64,000 bases of DNA from Dyella sp. OK004 (GCF_900114495.1 NZ_FOZI01000002.1:744001-808000), one strand, 5' to 3'; counted from the stretch's first letter, positions 36,867-46,339 are shown. Numbers and translations: made by a program. The notes: a model not told the origin generated them from the letters alone.

Positions 36867-38087
36867 ATGAGCCTGACTGCTCGCATCCTCCTGTTGCTCG
36901 CCTTGCTGCTGGCCGCGCTGCCGTCAGCCCAAGCCGGCGTGGCGAACGCACCAGGCGCGAATCTCGAAGTCTCGTTGATCACCTACGGCCCTGGCGAAAC
37001 CTATTGGGAGCGCTTCGGCCACGACGCCATCGAACTGCGCGACTCCGTCGGCGGCGAGGCGATCAACTTCAACTACGGCGTATTCGATTTCGACGAGCGC
37101 GGATTCCTGTTCAACTTCGCGCGCGGCCGCATGCATTACCTGATGGATGCCGCACCCACCGAGATGGATCAGCGCTACTACGTTGAATCCGGCCGTTCGG
37201 TAACGCGTCAATCGCTGGCGCTCACCGCTGAACAGGCGTCCGCGCTACGCGATTTCCTGTTGTGGAATCTGCGCCCGGAGAACGTGCGCTACGACTACGA
37301 CTACTACGCCGACAACTGCACCACGCGCGTGCGCGACGCATTGAATCGCGCCCTCGGCGGCATCCTGCAGAAGCAACTCGAAGCGCGCTCCGGCGGCATG
37401 ACTTATCGTCAGCAGACCGCCCGACTGATGAGCGCGCAGCCGTGGCTGATGCTGATCCTCGATCTCGGCCTCGGCCCGTATGCCGACCAGCCCCTCAACG
37501 CCTGGCAGGAAAGCTTCCTACCCATGGTGCTTGAGCACGAACTCGCCCACACGCAAGTCAGCGATGGCCAGGGCGGCATGCGACCGCTGGCGCAGGACGG
37601 TCAATTGATCTCGCCCAACCGCCTCGCCGTACCACCAGACCAGGCTCCCGACCTACGCTTACCATTGGCGCTCGCCGGTCTGGTGTTCGCCGCCCTGCTC
37701 GTACTCGCCGCCCGCTTCTGGCCCATCGGCCTCGCCCTGCTCGGCTCCGCTTATCTCATCGCCGCCGGTATCGTCGGTGTGCTGCTGCTGGTGCTGTGGA
37801 CCCTCACCACCCACCACTCCGCCTGGGCCAACGCCAACCTGCTGCTATTCAACCCACTGGCTTTTGCCCTGCTGCCTACCCTCTGGCGCACCCGTCGCGG
37901 CATGGCCGCTTCGCGCTGGGCCGACAAGATCATCGTGCTGCAACTGCTGGCATTGGTCGTTGCGGTGCTATTGCATCTGCTGCCAGGGGTGGTGCAACAG
38001 AATCAGCCGTGGCTGCTGTTTGCGTTGCCGTGCTGGCTGGCGTTGTCGTGGTCGCTGCGGCGGGGGCTACGCAAACTCTATACGTAG
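36867..38087 (+). CDS. DUF4105 (Lnb N-terminal-like) periplasmic domain fused to membrane helices
   Basis: 406 residues. A signal peptide ends at PSAQA-GV. The periplasmic domain (about 30-275) shows LITYGPGETYWERFGHDAI (H52) and YYADNCTTRVRDAL (C151), the conserved DUF4105 His and Cys. About five membrane helices follow (280-400). To my knowledge the characterised DUF4105 protein is the Bacteroides lipoprotein N-acyltransferase Lnb. The gene sits directly after ybeZ-ybeY-corC, where E. coli has lnt, the classical enzyme for the same step. Function here is inferred. ATG 36867 begins the signal peptide; the upstream frame overlaps corC. Confidence 0.7.
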   Translation: MSLTARILLLLALLLAALPSAQAGVANAPGANLEVSLITYGPGETYWERFGHDAIELRDSVGGEAINFNYGVFDFDERGFLFNFARGRMHYLMDAAPTEMDQRYYVESGRSVTRQSLALTAEQASALRDFLLWNLRPENVRYDYDYYADNCTTRVRDALNRALGGILQKQLEARSGGMTYRQQTARLMSAQPWLMLILDLGLGPYADQPLNAWQESFLPMVLEHELAHTQVSDGQGGMRPLAQDGQLISPNRLAVPPDQAPDLRLPLALAGLVFAALLVLAARFWPIGLALLGSAYLIAAGIVGVLLLVLWTLTTHHSAWANANLLLFNPLAFALLPTLWRTRRGMAASRWADKIIVLQLLALVVAVLLHLLPGVVQQNQPWLLFALPCWLALSWSLRRGLRKLYT

Positions 38088-38156
38088 ATCCGCCGGAAAG
38101 CCCAAAGCAATTTCAACAGGCGCGACCTTCGAATACCTCTTACCCAGCCAGTTCAT

Positions 38157-40169
38157 TTATTGAATCGCCGTAGGACTGCCTTGTCCACTTGACTGCTGAT
38201 CTATAGCGAGTCGCTGCTGCATTGCGCCTCCCAGCGACTCGGCGAAACTTGCCGTCATATGCTGCGAATCGCGGAAGACAATTCTTCCCTGCAACTCGGC
38301 CCTGCACACTCCCTCAGGACAGACCAAATCGTTCAAATCCATGGCAGTGGCGTTCCCATAGCGGGAAGCAACCTGTTGCAGCCAATGAAAGACCATATCT
38401 GAGTGCGCGTTGTTCAAAGGTGCGCTGCAAGTCCGCAAAGAGCTTAGCCACTTGGGTCGCCCTTGATTCTCTGCGAGGCAATCAGGCCCGTCAAAAGGCA
38501 GGCTAGGCGTGCCTCGCAGCACATAGACATGCCCCGAAGCAGGACTGATGACATTCATTACCCTGGTAGAACCATCGATCCACTGCGATTCCGTAAATCC
38601 ATTTGCCTCGGCCGATCCAAGCAAGACCACGTCCGGTTTGATCGCAGCAACCCGAGAAAGCGACGCGGCGCGCCAGGCTGCGCATTCAGTGTATTCGCGC
38701 CCAATCCGACCATAAAAGAAGGGCTCGTCCACCATCGGACATGCAGACTTAGTCAGAACCAGCAGACGCCAACCGGGCCGGTCGAAAGCTGTCGCGACCG
38801 CAGGGAACCATTGCCCCGCAATGCTATCCCCCATCAATACCGCCGTATGTTTGGCGTCTTCAGCGCCAAAAGCGCAGATATTCACCCGACTGCTTTGATA
38901 CCAATCGTCACACCCTTGCGAATAGATGATGGGCGCGTCCATATGCGCCCTTGTAAATCGCTGCGTCTCGGGGCTCCTCATCTGATCAAACGCCTGATTA
39001 AACCAGTGAATGGAGGCCACGTTGGCGACGACCATAATCGCTACGGCCCCTATCAATGCTGCCCGCCGATGGGTCAGCCAACCTGATTGGTGGCGAATCG
39101 GCGCCTCGATCACTACATAAGAAGCGATAGCCAACACGAGCGAGACAAGCACCTCAGCAGCTCGATAGGCGGGGCTGTTGATGCCGAATGCAAAGCGTCC
39201 AAGAAGAAGCACCGGCCAATGCCACAAATACCAGGAGTAGGAAATCTTCCCAATCATCTGCATAGGCTGCCAGGACAGTAGCCTCGAGACCCCGCTCATG
39301 GGCCGACCATATCCGGCGGCCAAAACACAACCCGCCCCTATGGTCGGCAAGAAGGCCCACCACCCTGGATAAGACACGTTGGCACTGAGCAATAGCCCCG
39401 CACCAACGATAAGCGCCAAGCCGAGCCAACCTGCCAGATGCAGCCCTTTGTATTCAACATCGTTCGTACGGGATCCGATGTTGTTGTTGCCATCTCTTTG
39501 GAACTGCAGCCACACAAGTGCCCCAAGCGAAAACTGCCACGCGCGCATCGGCATCATGTAAAAAGCCAGTTGCGGGGACGTCTGAGTAAGCACCACACAT
39601 GACGCGAAACTGGCGAGCAAAATAATGAGCATCGCCCATTTCAGGCGCGTAAAAGCTTTGCCGCCATTTCTCCCGACAAAAATTGCAAGCAACAAGGCCG
39701 GCCATAACAGATAAAACTGCTCCTCAACACCCAGGGACCAAGTGTGAAGAAACAAATTGGACTCACTTCCGGGAGAAAAATAATCAAGCTTGGCCAGCGC
39801 GAAATGGACATTACTCAGCCAGATTGCCGCCATTGCAGATGCGCTTGCCTGCCCACGCTGCTCGACTGGAGCTAACAGCTGCGCCGCCAGAAGACAGGTC
39901 ACCAACAACATGACCAGAAGCGCCGGCAAAAGCCTGCGCAAGCGCCTCACATAGAAGGCCAGGAAATCGAGGCGATTGCTGCCGGCCATTTCCTGCACGA
40001 GTAACCCCGTGATCAGGTACCCGGAAAGGACAAAGAACACGTCCACTCCAACGAAGCCACCTGTGAGCCAGGGCACTCCGGCGTGTGCTGCCACCACTAA
40101 AAGAATGGCTACAGCACGAAGTCCTTCGATATCGCCACGAAAACCCAATCGATATTCTTTCGTCCCCAT
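38157..40169 (-). CDS. OafA/YrhL-type O-acyltransferase with SGNH domain
   Basis: 670 residues. The N-terminal acyltransferase-3 domain has about ten membrane helices with RGDIEGLRAVAILLVV, FFVLSGYLITGLL and WSLGVEEQFYLLWP. The C-terminal SGNH-like extracellular domain (about 440-660) shows MGDSIAGQW and DSQHMTASFAE. Such proteins add acetyl groups to surface polysaccharide. ATG 40169 (MGTKEYRLGFRGDIEGLRA) is the family start. Codon use is noticeably less GC-rich than in neighbouring corA, so it may be acquired. It is not next to the polysaccharide cluster at 51 kb. Confidence 0.88.
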   Translation of the reverse strand: MGTKEYRLGFRGDIEGLRAVAILLVVAAHAGVPWLTGGFVGVDVFFVLSGYLITGLLVQEMAGSNRLDFLAFYVRRLRRLLPALLVMLLVTCLLAAQLLAPVEQRGQASASAMAAIWLSNVHFALAKLDYFSPGSESNLFLHTWSLGVEEQFYLLWPALLLAIFVGRNGGKAFTRLKWAMLIILLASFASCVVLTQTSPQLAFYMMPMRAWQFSLGALVWLQFQRDGNNNIGSRTNDVEYKGLHLAGWLGLALIVGAGLLLSANVSYPGWWAFLPTIGAGCVLAAGYGRPMSGVSRLLSWQPMQMIGKISYSWYLWHWPVLLLGRFAFGINSPAYRAAEVLVSLVLAIASYVVIEAPIRHQSGWLTHRRAALIGAVAIMVVANVASIHWFNQAFDQMRSPETQRFTRAHMDAPIIYSQGCDDWYQSSRVNICAFGAEDAKHTAVLMGDSIAGQWFPAVATAFDRPGWRLLVLTKSACPMVDEPFFYGRIGREYTECAAWRAASLSRVAAIKPDVVLLGSAEANGFTESQWIDGSTRVMNVISPASGHVYVLRGTPSLPFDGPDCLAENQGRPKWLSSLRTCSAPLNNAHSDMVFHWLQQVASRYGNATAMDLNDLVCPEGVCRAELQGRIVFRDSQHMTASFAESLGGAMQQRLAIDQQSSGQGSPTAIQ

Positions 40170-40339
40170 CGACCGACCATGCCCCTGTGTTCTCGATCTG
40201 CCAAGATTGAATCTTATCCTGTCCACTATCGGCGCAACTGGCAGGGCATCACAACGCTGCCCCAGCCTAAATGCCATCCAGACGGACGCTAGGCTTCCTC
40301 TGATTGCCCTTGGCCGCCTGAAAACGGCATCATTCCGCC

Positions 40340-41362
40340 ATGTCGCTGCCTAACCCATCCGCCTCGCCAGTCCCATCCGCCGCAACCGGCATGGTTGTCA
40401 ACTGCGTTGCGTACAACAAACGCGACGGCAATCGCATCGGCGACATCACGCTGGATGCCATCAGTGATGTGCTGAAAGAACCGGACACCTTCGTGTGGGT
40501 CGGCCTGCACGAACCCGACGAATCGCTGTTGCTGAAATTGCAGGAAGAGTTCGATCTGCACGATCTTGCGATCGAGGATGCGCAGCATGCGCACCAGCGC
40601 ACCAAGATCGAGACCTATGGTGACTCGCTGTTCATCGTGGTGCAGACGGCGCAACTGGTGAATGGCCATATCGCCTTCGGTGAAACGCATATCTTCCTCG
40701 GCCCGCGCTATCTGGTCACTGTGCGCCACGGCGCATCGCTGTCGTATGCGCCAGCACGGCGTGCCTGCGAGCACACGCCCGACTTGCTTGCCATAGGCCC
40801 CAGTTACGGTCTCTATGGCGTGCTCGACTTTATCGTCGACAACCTGTTGCCGATCGTGCGTGAGTTCCGCGAAGAACTGCAGGAACTCGAGAAGGACATT
40901 TTCGCCGACACCTTCAACCGCGGCACGGTGCGACGCCTGTACGACATGCAGCGCGACCTGATGACCTTGCGCCTGGCTGCCGCGCCGCTGCAGGACATCA
41001 TCAGCCAGCTGGTGCGCATGCATCCGCATCTTATCCAGGACGAGCTGCGCGCCTATTTCCGCGATGTCTATGATCACGTGTTCCGCGTCAACGAATCCAT
41101 CAGTGCCATGCGCGAAATGCTAGCTGCGGCGATCAGCGTCAACCTCTCCCTGGTGACCTTCAACCAGAACGAAGTAATGAAGAAGCTCGCCGGCTGGGCC
41201 GCCATGCTGGCAGCACCTACCTTGCTGACCAGCTGGTATGGCATGAACTTCACTCATATGCCGGAGCTCAGCCAGCCCTGGGCTTACCCCGTGATCATTA
41301 TCGTGGTGATCAGCGTCGTCGCGGGCATCTTCCTCGGCTTGAAACGTGCCAAGTGGTTCTGA
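40340..41362 (+). CDS. corA: Magnesium/cobalt transporter CorA
   Basis: 340 residues. The N-terminal cytoplasmic alpha/beta domain carries FVWVGLHEPDESLL; two C-terminal helices follow, with the selectivity motif YGMNF (GMN) between them and the cytoplasmic basic tail LKRAKWF. It carries out divalent-cation influx at the inner membrane. ATG 40340 opens directly into the conserved domain. A bidirectional terminator follows. Confidence 0.95.
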   Translation: MSLPNPSASPVPSAATGMVVNCVAYNKRDGNRIGDITLDAISDVLKEPDTFVWVGLHEPDESLLLKLQEEFDLHDLAIEDAQHAHQRTKIETYGDSLFIVVQTAQLVNGHIAFGETHIFLGPRYLVTVRHGASLSYAPARRACEHTPDLLAIGPSYGLYGVLDFIVDNLLPIVREFREELQELEKDIFADTFNRGTVRRLYDMQRDLMTLRLAAAPLQDIISQLVRMHPHLIQDELRAYFRDVYDHVFRVNESISAMREMLAAAISVNLSLVTFNQNEVMKKLAGWAAMLAAPTLLTSWYGMNFTHMPELSQPWAYPVIIIVVISVVAGIFLGLKRAKWF

Positions 41363-41382
41363 ACATCTCGCGATAGACAAAA

Positions 41383-41411
41383 GAAAACGGCGCCTCAAGG
41401 GCGCCGTTTTC
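41383..41411. terminator. Bidirectional terminator between corA and the S9 peptidase
   Basis: Perfect 12-bp stem GAAAACGGCGCC / GGCGCCGTTTTC with a 5-nt loop. The AAAA/TTTT ends of the stem provide a short T-run on both strands for the two convergent genes. Confidence 0.8.
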
Positions 41412-41425
41412 TCATGCAGGCCAGC

Positions 41426-43531
41426 TTACTTGCCGGCTTTCTTGTCTGCGTCCTTAGCCGTCCACTGCTTGAGCCAGGCATTCACCGTCTCGTGCCACTG
41501 CACACTGTTCTGCGGCTTCAGTACCCAGTGATTCTCGTCCGGGAAATGCAACAGCTGGCTCGGGATGCCACGACGCTGCAGCGCAGTGAACGCGCCCAGA
41601 CCCTGCGTATCCGGAATACGGAAATCCTTGGCGCTATGGACGACCAGCATCGGCACGCGCCAGTCCTTCACATGGTTGACCGGATTGAACTTCTCGTAGT
41701 TCTGCGGATGGTCGTACTGCGTGCCACCGTTTTCCTTTTCTTCGAACCACAGCTCTTCGGTGTCGTAGTACATGGCGCGCGCATCAAACACACCGTCGTG
41801 ATCCACCAGGCACTTCCACGGCTCGTTCCACACGCCGGCGATCCAATACACCATGTAGCCACCGTAGCTGGCGCCCAGCGCGCAGGCGCGATCGCCATCC
41901 AGGAAGCTGTACTTACCCAGCGCAGCCTTCCAGCCGGCCTTCAGGTCATCCAGCGGCTTACCGCCCCAGTCGCCCGAGATGGAATCTGTGAATGCCTGGC
42001 CATAGCCAGTAGAACCATGAAAGTTGATGGTGACGACCGCGAAACCCTGGCCGGCATAGGTCTGCGGATTCCAGCGGTAACTCCATCCATTGTTCATTGC
42101 ACCCTGCGGACCACCGTGGATGATGAAGGCCACTGGGTACTTCTTGCCGGACTTGTAACCCACCGGCTTGACCACGTAGCCCTGAACCGTCTCGTTATTC
42201 CAGCCCTTGAAGGTGAAGAACTCGGCATCGCCGGTCTGCGCATTCTTCAGGCGCTGCTCGTTGTAGTGCGTGACCTGCTTGAGGCCCTTGCCGCGCAGAT
42301 CGGTCACATACAGATCGGCCGGACGCTTGAGATCGTCGCGCTCCACCAGCAAGCGCGACTTGCCCAGCGCATAGCCGCCCACCGCGCCGCTGGTTACCAG
42401 CGTATCCACCTTGCCGCTCGCAACATAGATGGCAAACAAGGGATGCTGGCCGTTGTCGTCGGCAGTTGCATACAAGGTCTTGCCGTCGTCGGAAATCTTC
42501 AGGGCGCCGGCGGAGCGATCCCAGCTCGGGGCCACCTCGCGCTTCTGCCCGCTGTCGAGATCCAGCGCCATGATGCCGAAACGATCCGCCTCGGAACCCG
42601 GCTCCTTCATAGCCAGGTAGTACAGCGTTTTGCCATCAGGCGAAGGCACCGGGGACGCGTCCCAGGCAAGGTTGGCCACCGTGAGATTCCTGGGCGCGGC
42701 GGAGCCATCCGCCGGCACGCTGAACACATCAAAATTGGTCGACCACGGCTCGGTCTTGCCAGCGATACGCGCGTCGAAATAGACCGTGCGGCCATCCGGC
42801 GAGAAAGCGAACTCGTCGTCGCCACCGAACGGCTTGCTGGGCACGTCACCATCGATACCGCGACTCAACAGGCGAGGATGCTCGTCGCCACCGCTCAGGT
42901 CGGTGATGTAGAGCTGCGCGCGGCGGCCATCGGCCCAGGTATCCCAATGGCGCACAAACAGCTTGTTGTAGACGGTGCCGGTCGACTTGTCCGCTTCGCG
43001 GCCGTCGAGGCGCTCCTTGGTGCAGGCGAGGTCGGCGCAATCGGTAAACACGTCGAAGGTCAACAATGCCTGCTTGCCGTCCGGCGAAAGCCTGAAGCCG
43101 TTGACGTCGATCGGCGCATGGGTGATCTGGCTGGAGGTAGCGGCCGTCTTGCCCAACAAACCCGACGCCGGCTTGTTCGAACCCCAGTGCCACAGCTGCG
43201 ACACACCGTCCTTCGCCGCCAGATAGTAGACGGAGCCATCCTCCGCCCAGCGCGGCGAAGAACCCTTCTCAACGATCTTGACCGGCTTGCTGCCCGTCTG
43301 CTGCAGATCCAGCACATAAATCGACGTAACGCCCTTATTGGCGGCGTAGTCGGTACTGCGCACGGTGTACAGCGCATAGCGCCCATCCGGCGACAGCTGC
43401 GGATCGCCAACGCGATCCATCATCACCAGATCGCGGATGGTGAATGGGTGCGGCGCGTGGTTCTCGACCTCGGCCGCGACCACGGGGGCGGTCGCCAGCG
43501 CGAGCGCCAGCGCGACAAACAGGGGCTTCAT
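41426..43531 (-). CDS. Exported S9 family prolyl oligopeptidase-type peptidase
   Basis: 701 residues. Signal peptide MKPLFVALALALATAPVVAA. Residues about 40-420 form a beta-propeller with repeated SPDG blades (RLSPDGKQALL, FSPDGRTVYF, PSPDGKTLYY). The C-terminal alpha/beta hydrolase has nucleophile GASYGGY, acid-loop VVHSAKDFRIPD and His in FPDENHWV. It is probably a periplasmic dipeptidyl/acylaminoacyl peptidase. It is divergent from a POT peptide transporter, suggesting joint peptide use. ATG 43531 starts the signal peptide. Confidence 0.92.
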   Translation of the reverse strand: MKPLFVALALALATAPVVAAEVENHAPHPFTIRDLVMMDRVGDPQLSPDGRYALYTVRSTDYAANKGVTSIYVLDLQQTGSKPVKIVEKGSSPRWAEDGSVYYLAAKDGVSQLWHWGSNKPASGLLGKTAATSSQITHAPIDVNGFRLSPDGKQALLTFDVFTDCADLACTKERLDGREADKSTGTVYNKLFVRHWDTWADGRRAQLYITDLSGGDEHPRLLSRGIDGDVPSKPFGGDDEFAFSPDGRTVYFDARIAGKTEPWSTNFDVFSVPADGSAAPRNLTVANLAWDASPVPSPDGKTLYYLAMKEPGSEADRFGIMALDLDSGQKREVAPSWDRSAGALKISDDGKTLYATADDNGQHPLFAIYVASGKVDTLVTSGAVGGYALGKSRLLVERDDLKRPADLYVTDLRGKGLKQVTHYNEQRLKNAQTGDAEFFTFKGWNNETVQGYVVKPVGYKSGKKYPVAFIIHGGPQGAMNNGWSYRWNPQTYAGQGFAVVTINFHGSTGYGQAFTDSISGDWGGKPLDDLKAGWKAALGKYSFLDGDRACALGASYGGYMVYWIAGVWNEPWKCLVDHDGVFDARAMYYDTEELWFEEKENGGTQYDHPQNYEKFNPVNHVKDWRVPMLVVHSAKDFRIPDTQGLGAFTALQRRGIPSQLLHFPDENHWVLKPQNSVQWHETVNAWLKQWTAKDADKKAGK

Positions 43532-43670
43532 AAGCGGGATTCCCTTGGCGTTGCGAAAGGCATGACGGTAAGTGCCCATGCCGCGAGACGCAAGGAATAA
43601 CGCAGCAAGCCCGCGGCGCTTTCGGTCCGGCGGCCATCGCTATACTCAGCGTTTTTGTGCCCTTGCGCCC

Positions 43671-45410
43671 ATGACCGATACCGCCACGCTCGCCGCGACA
43701 ACCGCAGCCACCGACCACCCCGACGAGCTGTTCGGCCATCCCAAAGGCCTGTACGTGTGCTTCTTCACCGAGATGTGGGAGCGCTTTTCGTTCTACGGCA
43801 TGAAGGCGCTGCTGGCGCTGTACTTGATCAAACACCACGGTTTCAGCGACGCGGAAAGCCTGTCGGTGCTCGGTGCTTACGGCGGCCTGGTCTATGCCAC
43901 GCCTGTGCTGGGCGGCCTGCTGGCGGACCGCTATCTGGGCATGCGCAAAGCCGTCGTGCTTGGCGGCGTACTACTCTGCCTCGGCCATCTCGGCATGGCC
44001 GTCGAGGGACATGCCGCAACCATCGGAGCGGACGGCGTCGTACATCGCGACCTGTTCGCGCTGAGCGTGTTCTATCTGTCGCTCGCCCTGATCATCAGCG
44101 GTGTCGGCTTCCTCAAACCGAACATCTCCACCGTCGTCGGCAAGCTGTATCCGGAGGGCGATCCGCGCCTCGATTCCGGCTTTACCTTGTTTTATGCCGG
44201 CATCAATGTCGGCGCGTTGTTCTCCGCCCTGATCTGCGGCTACCTCGGTGATCGCTTCGGCTGGGGCTATGGCTTCGGCGCTGCCGGCATCGGCATGCTC
44301 GCCGGACTGACTGTCTTCCTCACCGGCCAGAAATATCTGCAAGGCCACGCAGAACCGCCGAACCCGGAAGCGCTGCGTCGGCGCCTGCTCGGACCACTGA
44401 ATGTGGAGTGGACCATCTACCTCTGCGCCGCGCTGGCGTTGCCTGTGTTGTGGGCACTGATGCAACTTGGCAGCGCCGTGCTGTGGTTGCAGTTGCTGAC
44501 CATGGCCGTGTGGCTCGGCTGGCTCGGCTGGTATGTCACCGCGCGCTGCAATCCCGTACAGCGACAACAGATGCTCGCTTGCGTGTTCTTCGTGGCGATC
44601 TGCCTGCTGTTCTTCGCACTGTACGAGCAGACCTACGGTTCATGGGTCCTGTTCAACGACCGCATGCTCACCAAAGATCTGTTTCCCTCGCTGGTGATCC
44701 GCGAAGGCCATCTGGTACCGTGGTCGATACTCCCACTGCTGCTCAGCCCCTTCGTTGTCGCCGCAGCCTTGCGCATGCGATCTGGCCTGATGCCCACACT
44801 TCTGCTCGGCGGCCTTACCCTGCTTGGCACCGTGCTGATCATTCGCGACTGCGTGGTACTACCGCAAAGCGCCAGCTCACTCACCTACCTCGGCGCACTC
44901 TTCATCGTGCTGCTCTCGCCGATCATGGCGTGGTTGTGGCCTTTTCTCGAGCGCTATGGGATGAACCCGTCCAAGCCGGTGAAAAGTGCGATCGGGCTTG
45001 CCTTCGCGGGTCTCGCCTTTCTGCCGTTGATTGCGGGTAATCAAACGGTGGGTGCGGACGGCCTTGGCAGCGTGTGGTGGATCGTGCTGGCCTATCTGCT
45101 GATCGAAATCGGTGAGGTTGCGCTATCGCCCATCGGCTTGTCGGCCGTGACACAACTCTCGGTGCCGCAGGTTGCAGGTTTGATGATGGGAGCCTGGTGG
45201 CTGGGGACATCCTTCTCAGAGCAGCTCGCTTCTATCTTCGGCAAGTTCGCGGCACTGGATATACCGGCCGATGGGAAGATCGATATGGCCGTGGCGCAGG
45301 CAAAGTATGGGGAGCTGTTTCAGCATATGGTCTGGCTGGGGCTGGGAGCTGCCGTGCTTGCGCTGGTTTTGACGCCGGTGGTCAGGCGGTGGATGCATGG
45401 GGTGAGGTGA
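43671..45410 (+). CDS. Proton-dependent oligopeptide transporter (POT/DtpT family)
   Basis: 579 residues, about 12-14 membrane helices. Family signature FFTEMWERFSFYGMKALL at the N-terminus and GGLLADRYLGMRKAV, then SGVGFLKPNISTVVG and DSGFTLFYAGINVGAL. It imports di/tripeptides with protons. A TATACT box at 43641-43646 may be its -10. ATG 43671 chosen by family start. It is divergent from the S9 peptidase, which would supply its peptides. Confidence 0.93.
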   Translation: MTDTATLAATTAATDHPDELFGHPKGLYVCFFTEMWERFSFYGMKALLALYLIKHHGFSDAESLSVLGAYGGLVYATPVLGGLLADRYLGMRKAVVLGGVLLCLGHLGMAVEGHAATIGADGVVHRDLFALSVFYLSLALIISGVGFLKPNISTVVGKLYPEGDPRLDSGFTLFYAGINVGALFSALICGYLGDRFGWGYGFGAAGIGMLAGLTVFLTGQKYLQGHAEPPNPEALRRRLLGPLNVEWTIYLCAALALPVLWALMQLGSAVLWLQLLTMAVWLGWLGWYVTARCNPVQRQQMLACVFFVAICLLFFALYEQTYGSWVLFNDRMLTKDLFPSLVIREGHLVPWSILPLLLSPFVVAAALRMRSGLMPTLLLGGLTLLGTVLIIRDCVVLPQSASSLTYLGALFIVLLSPIMAWLWPFLERYGMNPSKPVKSAIGLAFAGLAFLPLIAGNQTVGADGLGSVWWIVLAYLLIEIGEVALSPIGLSAVTQLSVPQVAGLMMGAWWLGTSFSEQLASIFGKFAALDIPADGKIDMAVAQAKYGELFQHMVWLGLGAAVLALVLTPVVRRWMHGVR

Positions 45411-45515
45411 GACCGGCAAACGCCGAGCCCAGATTTGGCCTGGAGCGTGCTTCGCATCACGAAATCCTATGGCACCCTGAGCTCGATTCGCCAAGCCGCC
45501 CCCCTCTTCATTCGT

Positions 45516-45530
45516 TGGTACAAAACATGC
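45516..45530 (+). promoter_or_regulatory. Candidate sigma-54 promoter of the first pilin gene
   Basis: TGGTAC-AAAAC-ATGC matches the RpoN layout: GG at 45517-45518 and GC at 45529-45530 are separated by exactly 10 nt. It lies 33 nt upstream of the first pilin ATG. RpoN control of pilA is well known in pseudomonads and xanthomonads. Confidence 0.6.
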
Positions 45531-45562
45531 CTTTCCCTTGATGGTACATACAGGGGACTGAC

Positions 45563-45997
45563 ATGTTGCGCCAACGCCTTGCTAAGGGCTTCACTCTGAT
45601 CGAGCTGATGATCGTCGTGGCGATCATTGCCATTCTTGCAGCTATTGCCATACCAGCCTATCAGGACTATGTGGTCCGCTCACAGGTTGCAGAAGGCATG
45701 GTCCTTTCATCGGGCGCCAAGGCGGCCGTCTGGGATTTCTTCTCCAATACCGGTCGCTATCCGCCGAACAATCAATCTGCCGGATTGGCTACCAAATTGG
45801 CAATCAAAAGCAATTACGTTTCCAGCGTCGATGCTACCGGCGGCGTGATCGTGGTCGCATTCCAAGGACCTAAAGCGAATACCAACATCAGTCAACAGTT
45901 ACTAAAACTGTCTCCGACGAGCCATGCGGGCAGCATCTCCTGGACCTGCACACCCAGCACGCTGGCCAGCAAGTATTTGCCTACAGCATGCCGATAA
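45563..45997 (+). CDS. pilA: Type IV major pilin, first copy
   Basis: 144 residues. Leader MLRQRLAKG, then mature [20 protein letters not shown]: a prepilin-peptidase site with Glu5 and the polymerisation helix. The variable globular domain ends with a disulfide pair (WTC...PTACR). AGGGGACTGAC precedes the ATG. The second pilin at 46340 shares the first 55 residues and the last seven, but the middle is divergent. The mature protein assembles into type IV pili used for twitching, adhesion and DNA uptake. Confidence 0.93.
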   Translation: MLRQRLAKGFTLIELMIVVAIIAILAAIAIPAYQDYVVRSQVAEGMVLSSGAKAAVWDFFSNTGRYPPNNQSAGLATKLAIKSNYVSSVDATGGVIVVAFQGPKANTNISQQLLKLSPTSHAGSISWTCTPSTLASKYLPTACR

Positions 45998-46027
45998 TTT
46001 TGAGTTGAATTACCGCAGCGAGCGAGC

Positions 46028-46048
46028 AAGTGACCAAATTGGTCACTT
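46028..46048. repeat. 21-bp perfect palindrome between the two pilin genes
   Basis: AAGTGACCAA, one central A, then its exact complement. It starts 31 nt after the first pilin stop. No T-run follows on the plus strand (next bases AAAGACC), so it may be a protein-binding site or an mRNA 3' hairpin separating the two pilin transcripts. Confidence 0.55.
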
Positions 46049-46196
46049 AAAGACCGCTTGCGACACACCATGAGTATGCCGTAAGGATCACGTTTCCAAT
46101 ACTCGGACGACCACTCTCACAAATCTTGTAGGCTTTCGTGACCATGTGCACAATCGTGAAGCCTGTCGCTGTGAGGCAATATGAAAGCGGTTGTCG

Positions 46197-46212
46197 TGGC
46201 ATACATGCTGCT
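46197..46212 (+). promoter_or_regulatory. Candidate sigma-54 promoter of the second pilin gene
   Basis: TGGCAT-ACATG-CTGCT: GG at 46198-46199 and GC at 46210-46211 with the exact 10-nt gap of RpoN promoters, close to the TGGCAC/TTGCA consensus. A start near 46223 would give an unusually long leader of about 117 nt before ATG 46340. Confidence 0.6.
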
Positions 46213-46256
46213 TAAACTTCCGCGAGCTTCCTGGTCGTTCCTGACCGCGATTGTGG

Positions 46257-46287
46257 GGTCCGATCCCGCCTAGGGGGATTCGGGACC
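46257..46287 (+). other. GC-rich hairpin in the leader of the second pilin gene
   Basis: GGTCC-GA-TCCC pairs with GGGA-TC-GGACC, with two single-base bulges, in the predicted 5' untranslated region. It ends 52 nt before the start codon. It could stabilise the abundant pilin mRNA. Confidence 0.45.
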
Positions 46288-46339
46288 GGGGCTCAGGGGG
46301 CAATTCAACGGTTAGCTAACCAAAATACAGAGGACCACC

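Noticed and set aside
41414-43600. 728-codon plus-strand open frame
   Set aside because: Antisense shadow of the S9 peptidase gene; the minus strand has a signal peptide, propeller repeats and catalytic triad, the plus strand has none of these.
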